Below, in pieces: positions 1 through 9,552 of a DNA stretch of 64,000 nt; position 1 is the stretch's first letter, and each line of letters begins with the position of its first letter. The stretch lies in assembly GCF_030845175.1 (NCBI RefSeq), contig NZ_CP132542.1, positions 1,182,001-1,246,000 of the forward strand, written 5' to 3'. A model generated the notes under the pieces. It was not told the origin of the DNA. It saw nothing but the letters and a program-made list of their open reading frames with translations, and searched no databases. Source of the DNA: Coralliovum pocilloporae. GTDB lineage: Bacteria; Pseudomonadota; Alphaproteobacteria; Rhizobiales; Cohaesibacteraceae. The translations under genes were made by a program, and so were the position numbers.

Positions 1-367
1 TCCAGGCGCAGAGACCGCAGCCAATGCAACGGTCTTCATTGACCAGAACAATTCCATCTTCCGCTCGCTTGTAGGACGCCCCGGTCGGGCAAACCGGTAC
101 ACAGGGCGCATCCTCACAATGCAGACAGGATTTTGGAAAATGGACAACCCGAGCATTCTGACCGGTCCCCGCCTCATAGGTATGAACCCGGTTCAAGAAT
201 GAGCCTGAGACATCCTTGCCATAGGCATTCTCATCAGCAAGCGAGGAGCCATAGCCACCTGTATTCCACTCCTTGCAGTTGATCACACAGGCGTGGCAGC
301 CGACACAGACGTCCAGGTCAATCACGAGGCCCAGTTTTTTATCGGTTCTGTCTGGAAGCGATGTCAT
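1..367 (-). CDS. soeB: Sulfite dehydrogenase iron-sulfur subunit SoeB (partial, cut by window edge)
   Basis: This is the N-terminal part of a ferredoxin-like electron-transfer subunit; the gene runs off the left edge. Translating the minus strand from the ATG at 367 gives [14 protein letters not shown], then [16 protein letters not shown] and CIGCGLCAW, the usual 4Fe-4S cysteine series of the beta subunit of DMSO-reductase-type enzymes. It would carry electrons from the molybdenum subunit to a membrane subunit (SoeC, presumably just outside the window). Its start overlaps the soeA stop (ATGA at 364-367), so the two are translationally coupled. The SoeB assignment rests on the partner gene and the nearby pta and tau genes; by itself the sequence only shows a ferredoxin subunit. 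Confidence 0.8.
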   Translation of the reverse strand, partial: MTSLPDRTDKKLGLVIDLDVCVGCHACVINCKEWNTGGYGSSLADENAYGKDVSGSFLNRVHTYEAGTGQNARVVHFPKSCLHCEDAPCVPVCPTGASYKRAEDGIVLVNEDRCIGCGLCAW

Positions 368-3240
368 GACGCCCCCCCGCTTTTGCCATTCGACCATTGC
401 TGTCCATATCGGACAGTTTCCGGCGCTGCAGGAATACCCGCCGGTGTCTGCTGCCCGCCAGCATGAGGCTGGCTCAGCTCATCCGGCGGCGGATCTGTTT
501 TCTCAATCCGGACACGCAGGTCAAACCAGGCAGCCTGCCCCGTTATCGGATCTGAATTCGACCAGCGCAGACCGTCACCACGGGGCGGCAAAAGCTCATG
601 GATCAGATGATTCAGTAGAAATCCGCGTGTGGCCTCAGGTGCATCCGGCGAGAGCGCCCAGGCACCGGAGCGCTTGCCAATGGCATTCCAGGTCCAGATT
701 GTGGAACTGTTCAGCGCCTCCATACGGGCAATGGGAACCGTGATCTCACCGTGATGGGATGTCACCTTGGCCCAGTCGCCTGTCTCAAGCCCGTGCTCAT
801 CACATAAGGCTGCCGGCACATAAAGCGGGTTTGATGTGTGGATCTGCCTGAGCCAGGCATTCTGCGATCCCCAGGAATGATACATGGCCATGGGCCGCTG
901 GGTAAGCGCATGGATGGGGAATGCGTCCTCATCAACCAGCGCTTCCTCAAATGGCTGATACCAGCATGGCAGCGGATTAAACGCCTGGTGAACCCTGTCT
1001 TTCAGATAATCCGGCGGCACCCGGTCGCCGTGCCCTTCGGCAGCCAGTCTGAATTTCTGCGCCACCTCCAGATAGAGATTGAACTGGTATGGCATGGGGT
1101 CATCATAGAAGCCCATCTCAACCGCCCAGTTCTGATACTCCATATTGAACGGCTTGAAATACTGCGCGTCTTCAGGAATGTGGTTGATCCAGAACCCGCC
1201 ATTCTCGATATAGGCCTTGAGCTGGTCAGGATTGACAGCGCCACGCCCGGCCTTGTCGCCATCCTTGCCTCTGAAACCTGCGAGAGGTCCGACACCCGGC
1301 TTTCGCTCGTGATTGACCATGTAGTCAGCATAATCCTGATATTTCGCTGACCCATCCTCATGAACAAAGCCCGGAAGGCCGAGGCGATTGGCAAGCTGAA
1401 CCAGAACAGTCTGGAAACCGCGCACATCACGATCCGGCTCAACAACCGGCCAGCGGATGGAGTCAGCTGCAGCATCCGGTTCGCAGATTGGCCGGTCCAG
1501 CAGCGAAATACAGTCATGACGCTCCAGATAGGTGGTGTCCGGAAGGACAAGATCCGCATAAGCCACCATCTCGGATGAATAAGCGTCCGAATAGATCAGC
1601 TTGGGGATCACATAGTCACCCGTCTCCGGGTCCTTGGCCTCCAGCATCTCCATCACACCACGGGAGTTCATCGACGAGTTCCACGACATGTTGGCCATGT
1701 ACATGAACAGGACATCAATGCCATAGGGCTCACGCGCATAGGCGTTGGAAATCACCATATGCATCAGCCCGTGAACGGAAAGCGGGTTTTCCCAGCTGAA
1801 CGCCTTGTCAATCCGTTGTGGTGAGCCATCCTCATTGACCGCCAGGTCTTCCGGGCCACGCGGGTACCCCAGATGTGGCCCAGCCAGCGGAGAACTGCAG
1901 TGGAATTCCGCATGCGGCCTGGGATGTGCTTCCCAGGGCTTGGGATAAGGCGGTTTAAAGCGGAATCCGCCCGGGCATTCCACAGATCCGAGAATGATCT
2001 GCAGCACATGCAGCGCGCGGCAGGTCTGGAAGCCATTTGAATGGGCTGAAATCCCGCGCATGGCATGGAAGGAGACAGGACGGCCAATCATCTGCTCATG
2101 CCGTTCGCCCTTCCAGTCGGTCCACGGCACATCAAGGCGGATTTCTTCCTGAAAGGCCGTATGCGCAAGCTCAGAGGCAAGACGGCGGATCTGATCAGCA
2201 TCCAGACCGGTCTGTGCTGCTACGCGATCAGGCGCATAGTCAGGGGAGAGGAATTCAGCCGCCATCAGCTCGAAAGCGGGAACCGCTCTTCGGCCATCCG
2301 GCAAGACAAATGATCCGTGCAAGGCCGGTCTGGTCCCAGCATCACTGGCCGCCTTCAACATGCCCGAAACCGCGTCATGAATCAGTGGCTTGCCCGCATC
2401 GTCCCGGGCAATAAGGCCATGGTCCGCCTCACCCTCTGCCTGAATGACAAGATGCGCGGCATTGGTATAGCGAATGAGATAGTCGAGATCGATCTGCCTC
2501 GTGCGGAAAAGCTCATGAACAAGAGACAGGATAAACAGGCCGTCAGTCCCCGGTCTGATGCCAACCCATTCATCGGCAATGGCCGAATAGCCTGTTCTGA
2601 TCGGATTGACCGAGACAATCTTGGCACCGTTCTGTTTGAGCTTGGACAGACCTATCTTGATCGGATTGGAATCATGATCCTCTGCTACACCGAAGACCAT
2701 GAAATAACGGGTTCTGTCCCAGTCCGGCTGACCGAACTCCCAGAATGCTCCACCCATCGTGTAGATGCCGGCAGCGGCCATATTGACGGAACAGAAGCCG
2801 CCATGGGCGGCAAAATTCGGTGTTCCAAACTGCTGTGCCCAGAACCCGGTAAAGGACTGACTCTGATCTCGCCCGGTAAAGAAGGCCAGCTTGCACGGGT
2901 CTTTCTCCCGTACCGGCTTCAGCCAGGACACCGCCAGATCAAGCGCTTCCTCCCATTCAATCTCCTTGAATTCACCCTTGCCGCGCTCGCCCGTCCGCAG
3001 AAGTGGCTTCCGCAGACGTGCCGGAGAATAATGCTGCATGATCCCGGCTGAGCCTTTGGCACACAGAACACCCTTGTTCACAGGATGATCCCGGTTGCCC
3101 TCAATATACCGAACCTTGCCATCACGGAGATGCACATTGATGCCGCATCGACAGGCACACATATAACATGTGGTCTTGCGAATCTCGTCTGAAACCTTCG
3201 GGGAGCGCTCCACGCGAGGTTCTACGGATGATGATGTCAT
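364..3240 (-). CDS. soeA: Molybdopterin oxidoreductase, probable cytoplasmic sulfite dehydrogenase SoeA
   Basis: A 958-residue catalytic subunit of the DMSO reductase superfamily. The N terminus has a 4Fe-4S site ([11 protein letters not shown], Cys25/28/32, with a fourth Cys in GVLCAKG near residue 60), followed by molybdopterin-binding domains and a C-terminal molydopterin dinucleotide-binding region around [20 protein letters not shown]. No twin-arginine signal is visible, which fits a cytoplasmic enzyme such as SoeABC, the sulfite-oxidising complex that disposes of sulfite released from sulfonates. It lies between pta and soeB with 4-base ATGA overlaps on both sides, so the three form one operon. 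The substrate is inferred from size, localisation and context; a thiosulfate or polysulfide reductase-like role cannot be excluded from sequence alone. Confidence 0.75.
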   Translation of the reverse strand: MTSSSVEPRVERSPKVSDEIRKTTCYMCACRCGINVHLRDGKVRYIEGNRDHPVNKGVLCAKGSAGIMQHYSPARLRKPLLRTGERGKGEFKEIEWEEALDLAVSWLKPVREKDPCKLAFFTGRDQSQSFTGFWAQQFGTPNFAAHGGFCSVNMAAAGIYTMGGAFWEFGQPDWDRTRYFMVFGVAEDHDSNPIKIGLSKLKQNGAKIVSVNPIRTGYSAIADEWVGIRPGTDGLFILSLVHELFRTRQIDLDYLIRYTNAAHLVIQAEGEADHGLIARDDAGKPLIHDAVSGMLKAASDAGTRPALHGSFVLPDGRRAVPAFELMAAEFLSPDYAPDRVAAQTGLDADQIRRLASELAHTAFQEEIRLDVPWTDWKGERHEQMIGRPVSFHAMRGISAHSNGFQTCRALHVLQIILGSVECPGGFRFKPPYPKPWEAHPRPHAEFHCSSPLAGPHLGYPRGPEDLAVNEDGSPQRIDKAFSWENPLSVHGLMHMVISNAYAREPYGIDVLFMYMANMSWNSSMNSRGVMEMLEAKDPETGDYVIPKLIYSDAYSSEMVAYADLVLPDTTYLERHDCISLLDRPICEPDAAADSIRWPVVEPDRDVRGFQTVLVQLANRLGLPGFVHEDGSAKYQDYADYMVNHERKPGVGPLAGFRGKDGDKAGRGAVNPDQLKAYIENGGFWINHIPEDAQYFKPFNMEYQNWAVEMGFYDDPMPYQFNLYLEVAQKFRLAAEGHGDRVPPDYLKDRVHQAFNPLPCWYQPFEEALVDEDAFPIHALTQRPMAMYHSWGSQNAWLRQIHTSNPLYVPAALCDEHGLETGDWAKVTSHHGEITVPIARMEALNSSTIWTWNAIGKRSGAWALSPDAPEATRGFLLNHLIHELLPPRGDGLRWSNSDPITGQAAWFDLRVRIEKTDPPPDELSQPHAGGQQTPAGIPAAPETVRYGQQWSNGKSGGAS

Positions 3241-4226
3241 TGGTTTTTATTTCCCGACACGGCGCTGTCATTAGAATTATTTTTGTCATTCTGCCCATCA
3301 GACAGAATACTTGCAAGCGCTATTGAAGCCAGCCTTGCAGCCGGGGGATCTGCCCGGCTGGTCAACAGAACCGGCACCTTGCCGCCAAGGATGACACCGG
3401 CAGCACATGCGCCCTTGCAGTAGACCAGCGCCTTGAACAGCGTATTGCCGGAAACGATGTCCGGCACGACCACCGCATCAGCCTGACCGGCGACCGGATC
3501 ATCTCCCAATCCCTTTATCCGCGCCGCCTCATGCGACAGGATAAGGTCCAGCGCCAACGGCCCCCGCACATCCATGTCGGGCACGGCATCTCGCGCCCAT
3601 TCTTCCAGCTCCCGGCCTTCCAGGCTCGATGGCATGGACGCAATAGGGGTTTCTGTTGCTGACAGAACCGCAATCCGTGGCCGTTCGGCCCCAAGACGCT
3701 TCGACAATCCTCCCACAAGACGGATCGCATCCTTGCGTGTTTCAAGATCCGGGCTGACATTCATCGCGGCATCGGTGATCAGCAGAGGCTTGCCACCATC
3801 CGGCATGGTCATATGAAACACATGGATCAGACGATTACCGCTTCGCAGCCCTGTCTCACGCGCCAACAGGGCTTTCATGTACACATCACTGTGCAACTGC
3901 CCTTTGAGCACAGCCCCGACGTGATCTGACCTGATCAACTGACCAGCAGCGACAGCCGCAGCTGCCTCTCCTCTGGTCTCAATCAGCTCGTAGGGCGAGA
4001 TGTCCCAGTCAAGTGCATCCGCTTCCCGGCGGATATCATCCTTTTCACCGATCAGAACAGGCACCATCAGCCCCGCCTCAACCGCTTCTTTGGCCGCGAT
4101 CATCGGCAAGGGTGCTCCGGCACGCACAACAGCAATATGAACAGGAGGCCTTTGTCTCGCCAGGGCCAGAAGCTCAGGCGGGCAAGCAGCAGAATCAGAA
4201 GACAGAAACGGACTGGTGTCAGTCAT
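3237..4226 (-). CDS. pta: Phosphate acetyltransferase (PTA/PTB family)
   Basis: A 329-residue enzyme of the phosphate acetyl/butyryl-transferase family, with ITDAAMNVSPDLETRKDAIRL in the middle and ADAVVVPDIVSGNTLFKALVY near the C terminus. It interconverts acetyl phosphate and acetyl-CoA in the cytoplasm. In taurine and other sulfonate dissimilation it uses the acetyl phosphate made by sulfoacetaldehyde acetyltransferase (Xsc). The ATG at 4226 is chosen over the upstream one at 4268 because it is preceded by a strong GGAGGAAAG site. The stop overlaps the soeA start by four bases. Xsc is not in this window, so its acetyl phosphate source must be encoded elsewhere or to the left. Confidence 0.8.
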   Translation of the reverse strand: MTDTSPFLSSDSAACPPELLALARQRPPVHIAVVRAGAPLPMIAAKEAVEAGLMVPVLIGEKDDIRREADALDWDISPYELIETRGEAAAAVAAGQLIRSDHVGAVLKGQLHSDVYMKALLARETGLRSGNRLIHVFHMTMPDGGKPLLITDAAMNVSPDLETRKDAIRLVGGLSKRLGAERPRIAVLSATETPIASMPSSLEGRELEEWARDAVPDMDVRGPLALDLILSHEAARIKGLGDDPVAGQADAVVVPDIVSGNTLFKALVYCKGACAAGVILGGKVPVLLTSRADPPAARLASIALASILSDGQNDKNNSNDSAVSGNKNQ

Positions 4227-4419
4227 GAGCTTTCCTCCCCACGGCAATCCGCACCGAGGAAACCTCAAGGGTCTGCTGCTCTCGTCCTGTCATTGATATA
4301 CTCCCGGCAGCATTCGACCCTCTGTCTTATGCGTGCCAGCATCAAATCAAGGCTTTGACCCACCCCGTAGGACCAGATTTTCAGATTTCATTGGGCCACT
4401 GGGCCGCAAGAGAGCCACA

Positions 4420-5889
4420 TCAGCCGGTTCGGCTGTGAATAAGCTCCGCAAGCTTCTTGATACCCGGCTCTATCATGGTCTGATCAATCGATGAGAAACC
4501 AAGCAGAAAACAGTTCTTCGGCTTGTTGGGGCCACTGAAATAAATCCCGCCAGGCGCGATAACAATACCATGGTTCAGGGCTTCCTGAGCCAGCTCGTCC
4601 GCATCAAGCCCTTCCGGCCCCTCCACCCAATAACTGGACCCGCCAAAGCTTGGTCGTTGCGACCATTCCGGCAGATGTCTGGACAACGCTTCGCCCATTT
4701 CCTGCCAGCGCCCGCGATAAACCCTGTGCAATCGCCGGACGAAGGCGTCGTAATAGCCCAGTGACAGGAAAAAGGCCGTCGAACGCTGGTTGTTGTTCGG
4801 CGGGTGCCGCATCATCAGCCGTCGCAAGGCGCGTGCTTCCTTGATAAAGGCCTTGGATCCCACGATAAACCCAAGACGCAGACCCGGAAAAAGGCTCTTG
4901 GAAAAACTGCCCACATAGATAACCCGACCATCCTGATCCAGCGATTTCAAGGCCGGGCATGGCGAACCCATATAATTTGTCTCGAATTCATAATCGTCTT
5001 CGACAATCAGAAAGTCATGCTGCCTGGCCGCTTTCAGCAGCTCAAGACGGCGCTCATGCGGCATGGTCACCGTTGTTGGAGACTGATGACTGGGCGTGAC
5101 AAAACAGACATCACTCCCCGACAGCCTGTCATCAACCGGCAGGCCAAAATCATCCACGCCAAGAAACCGGATATTGTCTGTCCTCAGACGCACAATATTA
5201 CGCACATCCGGATAGCTCGGGTCCTCGAGAGCCACATTGGTTTTCGAACTGATCAGCAGGCTGGATGTCAGATAGAGTGCATGCTGGGCACCGAGCGTAA
5301 CCAGAATTTCGTCCTCATCAGCCAGAATGCCACGCCGCGGCAGAATACGCTGCCTGATCTGTTCGATCAGCATGCTGTCATCCGCATCCAGCGTATCCAT
5401 TGTCCAGGCCTCAAGCCAGCGCTTGCCCAGGACACGGTAGACACATTCCCGCCAGTCCGTGATCGGAAACAGCTTGTGGTCCACCTGGCCATAGATGAAT
5501 GGATAGGGGTATTCAGTCCAGTTATCCGGCTTCAGAATGTTGCGCTGATGCGATGGGGTAACCCGGAAGCGACCAGTCCAGTCAACTGGATCGGATTCGA
5601 ACGCCTGATCAACCGGCAGGGGCTTCAGATTGCCTTCCAGCACCTGCTCACTGACAAAATATCCGCTACGCTCATGGGTAACGAGATATCCGTCATCAAT
5701 CAGATACTGATAGGCAAGCATGACCGTGTTCCGCGACACCCCGAGCATTTCGGACAGCTTTCGCGAGGACGGCACGCGTTCATTGGGCTTCAGGTGGCCA
5801 TTGAGGATGGCCGAAACCAGAAACTCCCGGATCTGGGATTGAAGTCCCTTCTTGGAGTCAGGATCGAGTGAGAAGATAAAGTCACGCAT
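4420..5889 (-). CDS. tauR: MocR/GntR-family transcriptional regulator with aminotransferase domain, TauR-like
   Basis: A 489-residue MocR-type regulator. Residues 1-75 are a GntR winged helix (PSSRKLSEMLGVSRNTVMLAYQYLIDDGYL); the rest is a fold-type I aminotransferase domain with the PLP lysine context YVGSFSKSLFPGLRLGF. Such proteins sense an amino compound or PLP adduct and switch nearby catabolic genes. It is divergent from tauABC and upstream of pta-soeAB on the same strand, the arrangement of TauR, the taurine-responsive activator. The intergenic stretch to tauA holds inverted repeats that could be its sites. The ligand is inferred from neighbours, not from the protein. Confidence 0.75.
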   Translation of the reverse strand: MRDFIFSLDPDSKKGLQSQIREFLVSAILNGHLKPNERVPSSRKLSEMLGVSRNTVMLAYQYLIDDGYLVTHERSGYFVSEQVLEGNLKPLPVDQAFESDPVDWTGRFRVTPSHQRNILKPDNWTEYPYPFIYGQVDHKLFPITDWRECVYRVLGKRWLEAWTMDTLDADDSMLIEQIRQRILPRRGILADEDEILVTLGAQHALYLTSSLLISSKTNVALEDPSYPDVRNIVRLRTDNIRFLGVDDFGLPVDDRLSGSDVCFVTPSHQSPTTVTMPHERRLELLKAARQHDFLIVEDDYEFETNYMGSPCPALKSLDQDGRVIYVGSFSKSLFPGLRLGFIVGSKAFIKEARALRRLMMRHPPNNNQRSTAFFLSLGYYDAFVRRLHRVYRGRWQEMGEALSRHLPEWSQRPSFGGSSYWVEGPEGLDADELAQEALNHGIVIAPGGIYFSGPNKPKNCFLLGFSSIDQTMIEPGIKKLAELIHSRTG

Positions 5890-6241
5890 GAACTGGTCGG
5901 ATGCTTTCAGAGAAACTGGCCCTACGACCTAACAGGCCAAAGCTAGCATCATCCAGCCAAGGGCTCAACAACATCAATCGGTCTGATCGATGCAATCATG
6001 ATATGCTGCCTTTAACAGCAGAGCGGAAGGAGGAACCGGTCTCGCTGTTGCCTTTGTGTTTCGGATCAACTCCTGAAAGACAATTGAGAATTCTGAGGGG
6101 GCACATAACACCATTTGAAACACAACACTGCCGATGAAGATAAGAAAAATCAGTATCTTCATCAGTTGCATCCTTCCAAAACCGGTTTTGTTTGCTAGAC
6201 TTCACGGGATCACCAACAAAATAAATAAAGGGAGAACACAC
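5890..6241. promoter_or_regulatory. tauR-tauA divergent control region with inverted repeats
   Basis: This 352-base gene-free stretch must contain the promoters of both tauR and tauABC. It has a perfect 10-bp inverted repeat, GATGAAGATA at 6133-6142 and TATCTTCATC at 6154-6163, separated by 11 bases, and a 12-bp palindrome AAAACCGGTTTT at 6178-6189. Both lie 50-110 bases upstream of the tauA start, where a regulator would act. A GGGAGA site precedes the tauA ATG. An in-frame upstream ATG at 6134 exists but begins inside the inverted repeat and lacks a ribosome site, so it was not used. Confidence 0.5.
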
Positions 6242-7243
6242 ATGCCGATCAAATCAAAGCTTATGAGTGCTATTGCGGGTGCTGCCATGCTGGCAGGTGC
6301 TGGCAATGCTTTTGCTGCGGATGAAATCACCGTTGCCTACTTCCTGGAGTGGCCGATGCCCTTCCAGTACGGCAAGGTCAAAGGCATTTATGAGAAGGAA
6401 CTGGGCGTCAAAATCAACTGGGTATCCTTCGACACCGGCACAGCTATGTCTGCTGCAATGGCATCCGGCGATGTGCAGATCTCCGTAAGCCAAGGCGTGC
6501 CGCCATTCGTGGTCGCGGCATCTGCCGGTCAGGATCTTCAGATTGTCGATGTGGCTGTGAGCTATTCCGAGAACGATAACTGTGTTGTCGCATCATCGCT
6601 GGAAATCGACAAGGACAGCGCCAAGGAACTGAACGGCAAGAAGGTTGGTGTACCAATCGGCACCGCAGCGCATTATGGCTTCCTGTCCCAGATGTCCCAT
6701 TTTGGCGTCGATGTAGGCTCCATGGAAATCGTTGACATGGCTCCGGCTGACGGCGCTGCAGCCTTCGCACAGGGCAACCTGGACATGGTATGCGGCTGGG
6801 GCGGCGCCTTGCGTCGCATGAAAGAGCACGGCAACATTCTTCTGACAGGTGCCGAGAAGGAAGAGCTGGGTATTCTCGTCTTTGACGTCACCAGCGTTCC
6901 GGCTGACTTTGCCGCGGAAGAAGGTGAGCTTCTTGCCAAGTTCCTGAAAGTTACGGCAGAAATGAATGCCAAGTGGAATTCGGGCAATTATGAAGCTGAA
7001 ATGCTGCCGGTTATCGCCAAGGATGCCGGTATGGAAGTGGATGCCGCCAAGGCAACCATTGCAACCTTTGCCTTCCCATCTGTTGAAGAACAGCTGTCAG
7101 CAAAATGGCTCGGCGGTGGTGCACAGAGCTTCATGGGCGGTGTCGCCAATGTCTTCGTCAAGGCTGGCAGCATCGAAGCCGCCCGCGACAGCTATGACTC
7201 TGCCGTCAACTCAGGCCCTCTGGCTTCTGCTAACGGACAGTAA
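6242..7243 (+). CDS. tauA: Taurine-type ABC transporter, periplasmic substrate-binding protein
   Basis: A 333-residue secreted binding protein. It begins with a signal peptide (MPIKSKLMSAIAGAAMLAGAGNAFA, cleavage after AFA), followed by DEITVAYFLEWPMPFQYGKV, typical of TauA/SsuA/NitT family receptors. GDVQISVSQGVPPFVVAASAG and GKKVGVPIGTAAHYGFL are the segments that line the ligand cleft in this family. It delivers a sulfonate or related anion to TauBC. The ATG at 6242 follows GGGAGAACACAC and gives a clean signal peptide. Taurine specificity is inferred from the divergent MocR regulator and the pta-soe genes. Confidence 0.82.
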   Translation: MPIKSKLMSAIAGAAMLAGAGNAFAADEITVAYFLEWPMPFQYGKVKGIYEKELGVKINWVSFDTGTAMSAAMASGDVQISVSQGVPPFVVAASAGQDLQIVDVAVSYSENDNCVVASSLEIDKDSAKELNGKKVGVPIGTAAHYGFLSQMSHFGVDVGSMEIVDMAPADGAAAFAQGNLDMVCGWGGALRRMKEHGNILLTGAEKEELGILVFDVTSVPADFAAEEGELLAKFLKVTAEMNAKWNSGNYEAEMLPVIAKDAGMEVDAAKATIATFAFPSVEEQLSAKWLGGGAQSFMGGVANVFVKAGSIEAARDSYDSAVNSGPLASANGQ

Positions 7244-7263
7244 GTCAATCCCCTTCATGAAAA

Positions 7264-7289
7264 GGCAGCCCGGAATCCATCGGGCTGCC
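7264..7289 (+). promoter_or_regulatory. Hairpin between tauA and tauB
   Basis: A perfect 9-bp stem, GGCAGCCCG at 7264-7272 and CGGGCTGCC at 7281-7289, with an 8-base loop, sits 20 bases after the tauA stop and is not followed by a T-run. Such hairpins after binding-protein genes commonly protect the upstream message and lower transporter expression relative to the binding protein. That role is inferred from position. Confidence 0.55.
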
Positions 7290-7317
7290 AATCTGACCAG
7301 TTGGGGAGAACTGCACT

Positions 7318-8124
7318 ATGTCAGGTCTGAAGATTAATAATATTTCCATGCGGTTTGACCTGCCGAATGGAACATCTGTCCAGGCACTGAAAGATGTGTC
7401 TCTTGAGCTCGGAACGGGCGAGCTCATGTCGGTTCTTGGTCCATCCGGCTGCGGAAAAACCACACTTCTAAACATTCTGGCAGGCTTTCTGTCACCGACC
7501 GAAGGCGAGGTCGAGCTAAACGGACATCTGGTCAAAGGGCCGGATGCCGAGCGTGGCATGGTTTTCCAGAAAGGCGCGCTTTTTGAGTGGATGAGCGTCC
7601 GGGAAAATGTCGATTTCGGCCCCCGTATGAAAGGTATGCCCAAGGCCCAGCGTGACGAAATCTCCGATCATCTTCTGGAAGTGGTCGGCCTTCAGGATTT
7701 CAAGGAAAAGGCAGTCTATGAACTGTCAGGCGGTATGCAGCAGCGCGTCGCCCTGGCCCGTTGTCTGGCCAATGAGCCCGATGTCATCCTGATGGATGAG
7801 CCACTGGGTGCTCTTGATGCCCTGACACGTGAGAAGATGCAGGGTCTGGTGCTCAAGCTGTGGAAAGAAACCGGCAAGACGGTCATCCTGATCACACACT
7901 CCGTGGAGGAAGCTCTGCTTCTGGGAGAACGGCTGCTGGTCATGGCACCGCGACCGGGCCGCATTCATAAGGAATATCGCCTTCCCTTTGCCGAGCGCGG
8001 CGTCAATGCCGATTTGCGCGACGTGAAGAAGTCTGAAGGATTTGCAGAAACACGCGATGAGATCCTGTCCATGATCTGGGAAATGGAAGAGGAAATCATG
8101 GGACGCGTCGAGGGGGCCGCATGA
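7318..8124 (+). CDS. tauB: Taurine-type ABC transporter ATP-binding protein
   Basis: A 268-residue ABC ATPase of the nitrate/sulfonate/taurine group. Walker A is GPSGCGKTT, the signature LSGGMQQRVALARCLA, Walker B VILMDEPLGALDALTR, and the switch histidine is in ILITHSVEEALLLGERLLVM. It drives uptake through the TauC permease at the inner membrane. The ATG at 7318 follows GGGGAGAACTGCACT, and the stop overlaps the tauC start, so B and C are coupled. Confidence 0.85.
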   Translation: MSGLKINNISMRFDLPNGTSVQALKDVSLELGTGELMSVLGPSGCGKTTLLNILAGFLSPTEGEVELNGHLVKGPDAERGMVFQKGALFEWMSVRENVDFGPRMKGMPKAQRDEISDHLLEVVGLQDFKEKAVYELSGGMQQRVALARCLANEPDVILMDEPLGALDALTREKMQGLVLKLWKETGKTVILITHSVEEALLLGERLLVMAPRPGRIHKEYRLPFAERGVNADLRDVKKSEGFAETRDEILSMIWEMEEEIMGRVEGAA

Positions 8125-9386
8125 TTGTTCTGTTATTCTACTGCGCCCTTTTTATTGGCGCCTTTGCCATCGTTCATCTGATCCGGTCACGACTGCAATC
8201 CCATACCGGCTTCACAGATCTGAAGACCGTCACTTTTGGTGATGAAAGTGCTGTTTCTCCTGATCGGGCTGCATCCATTATTTCAATTTTGGTCATTTTC
8301 CTGATCTGGGGTGCGTTTACAGGCTCCAAGCTGGTGCCCATCCACATGCCTGGCCCGTTTGAAGGCTCGACCACCTTCACCTATACCGCCAAGAAAGCGG
8401 ACGGGGGTACGGACGAGGCTACAGTTACCGTGCTCGTCCATGGCGTTGACAGCAAGGCAAAAGCCCCGGATGTGGACGCCGGTGACGGCTTTGCCAAGAA
8501 TGACAGCGCCAAGGTGGCAGTCTGGCGCAGTGTTCTGATCAAGGCGGTTCGCAATGACGAGAACTACAGGGAAGATGACGTCAAGGTAACCGCCATTGAT
8601 GGCCAGACCATTGCGCCCGGCCAGTCAGTCAGCGTTGCTGACGGCACCGTATCCATGACGCGGAAAGGGTCTCTGAACTTCGCACCCGACAAAGGCTGGC
8701 AGATGGAAGATATCTGGCTGCCTGCACCTGAAAATGTGGTGACCCGGTTCTTCGAGATCGCCAGTACGGGTTATCAGAACTTTACCCTCTGGGAACATCT
8801 GGGCTGGTCTCTCATCCGTGTCATCGTCGGCTTTGTGGCTGGTGCTGTTGTTGGCATTCCACTTGGATATGCCATGGGGCTGTCCGGCTGGTTCCGTGGG
8901 TGGTTTGATCCGATTGTGGAATTCATGCGCCCGGTACCACCATTGGCTCTCATTCCGCTGGTAATCATCTGGTTCGGCATCTGGGAAACAGGCAAGATCG
9001 TTCTCCTGTTCCTTGCAGCCTTGTGGATCATGACCATTGCGGCCCGCGCCGGTGTGTCAGGTGTCAACATTTCGAAGATCCACGCCGCCTATTCACTCGG
9101 CGCTTCCAAGTGGCAGATCATGCGCCATGTGATTGTGCCGAACTCCCTGCCGGAAATCTTCACCGGCGCACGGGTTGCCATGGGCGTCTGCTGGGGAACG
9201 GTCGTGGCCGCGGAACTCGTGGCCGCCCAGAAGGGAGCCGGAATGATGATCATCGCTGCTTCCAAGTTCCAGCTGACCGACATCGTCATCATGGGTATCG
9301 TACTGATCGGCGTCATCGGCTACGGCATCGATATTCTGATGCGGATGGCAGAAAACTGGCTGGTACCCTGGAAAGGTCAATCCTGA
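8121..9386 (+). CDS. tauC: Taurine-type ABC transporter permease with inserted cadherin-like domain
   Basis: A 421-residue permease, about 150 residues longer than ordinary TauC. The C-terminal half is a normal transport domain, with the coupling-helix motif around AYSLGASKWQIMRHVIVPNSLPEIF. Ahead of it lie an extra N-terminal membrane helix (MIVLLFYCALFIGAFAIVHL), a second helix (IISILVIFLIWGAFTG) and, at about residues 75-195, a soluble segment. That segment contains FTYTAKKADGGTDEATVTV and VKVTAIDGQTIAPGQSVSV, which resemble VCBS/cadherin-like repeat sequences of bacterial surface proteins. The insert would be periplasmic and could contact TauA. The permease call is firm; the insert's fold and role are inferred from motif resemblance. 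Confidence 0.82.
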   Translation: MIVLLFYCALFIGAFAIVHLIRSRLQSHTGFTDLKTVTFGDESAVSPDRAASIISILVIFLIWGAFTGSKLVPIHMPGPFEGSTTFTYTAKKADGGTDEATVTVLVHGVDSKAKAPDVDAGDGFAKNDSAKVAVWRSVLIKAVRNDENYREDDVKVTAIDGQTIAPGQSVSVADGTVSMTRKGSLNFAPDKGWQMEDIWLPAPENVVTRFFEIASTGYQNFTLWEHLGWSLIRVIVGFVAGAVVGIPLGYAMGLSGWFRGWFDPIVEFMRPVPPLALIPLVIIWFGIWETGKIVLLFLAALWIMTIAARAGVSGVNISKIHAAYSLGASKWQIMRHVIVPNSLPEIFTGARVAMGVCWGTVVAAELVAAQKGAGMMIIAASKFQLTDIVIMGIVLIGVIGYGIDILMRMAENWLVPWKGQS

Positions 9387-9413
9387 TTGCGAGACATCAT
9401 CAGCACAAGACAG

Positions 9414-9440
9414 AAAGGCCGGACACGCTCCGGCCTTTTC
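9414..9440 (+). terminator. Rho-independent terminator of tauABC
   Basis: AAAGGCCGGA and TCCGGCCTTTT pair around a 5-base loop and run into TTTTC, 28 bases after the tauC stop. This closes the transporter operon. Confidence 0.85.
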
Positions 9441-9552
9441 TATTCGCCGCATAAGAGCGGATAATATCATGGCGCGCGCAAGGGCATCCGCTTGCCGAGC
9501 CTGGCCAGTTCCATCAGAGACCTCAATAAAGCAAATATCGTGAGGGAAGAGA

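Noticed and set aside
2317-3051. Open frame of 244 codons antisense to soeA
   Set aside because: It lies wholly inside a well-supported gene on the other strand, has no family motif and no ribosome site; a shadow of codon bias.
4804-5871. Open frame of 355 codons antisense to tauR
   Set aside because: No recognisable domain, and the tauR product shows complete helix-turn-helix and aminotransferase motifs.
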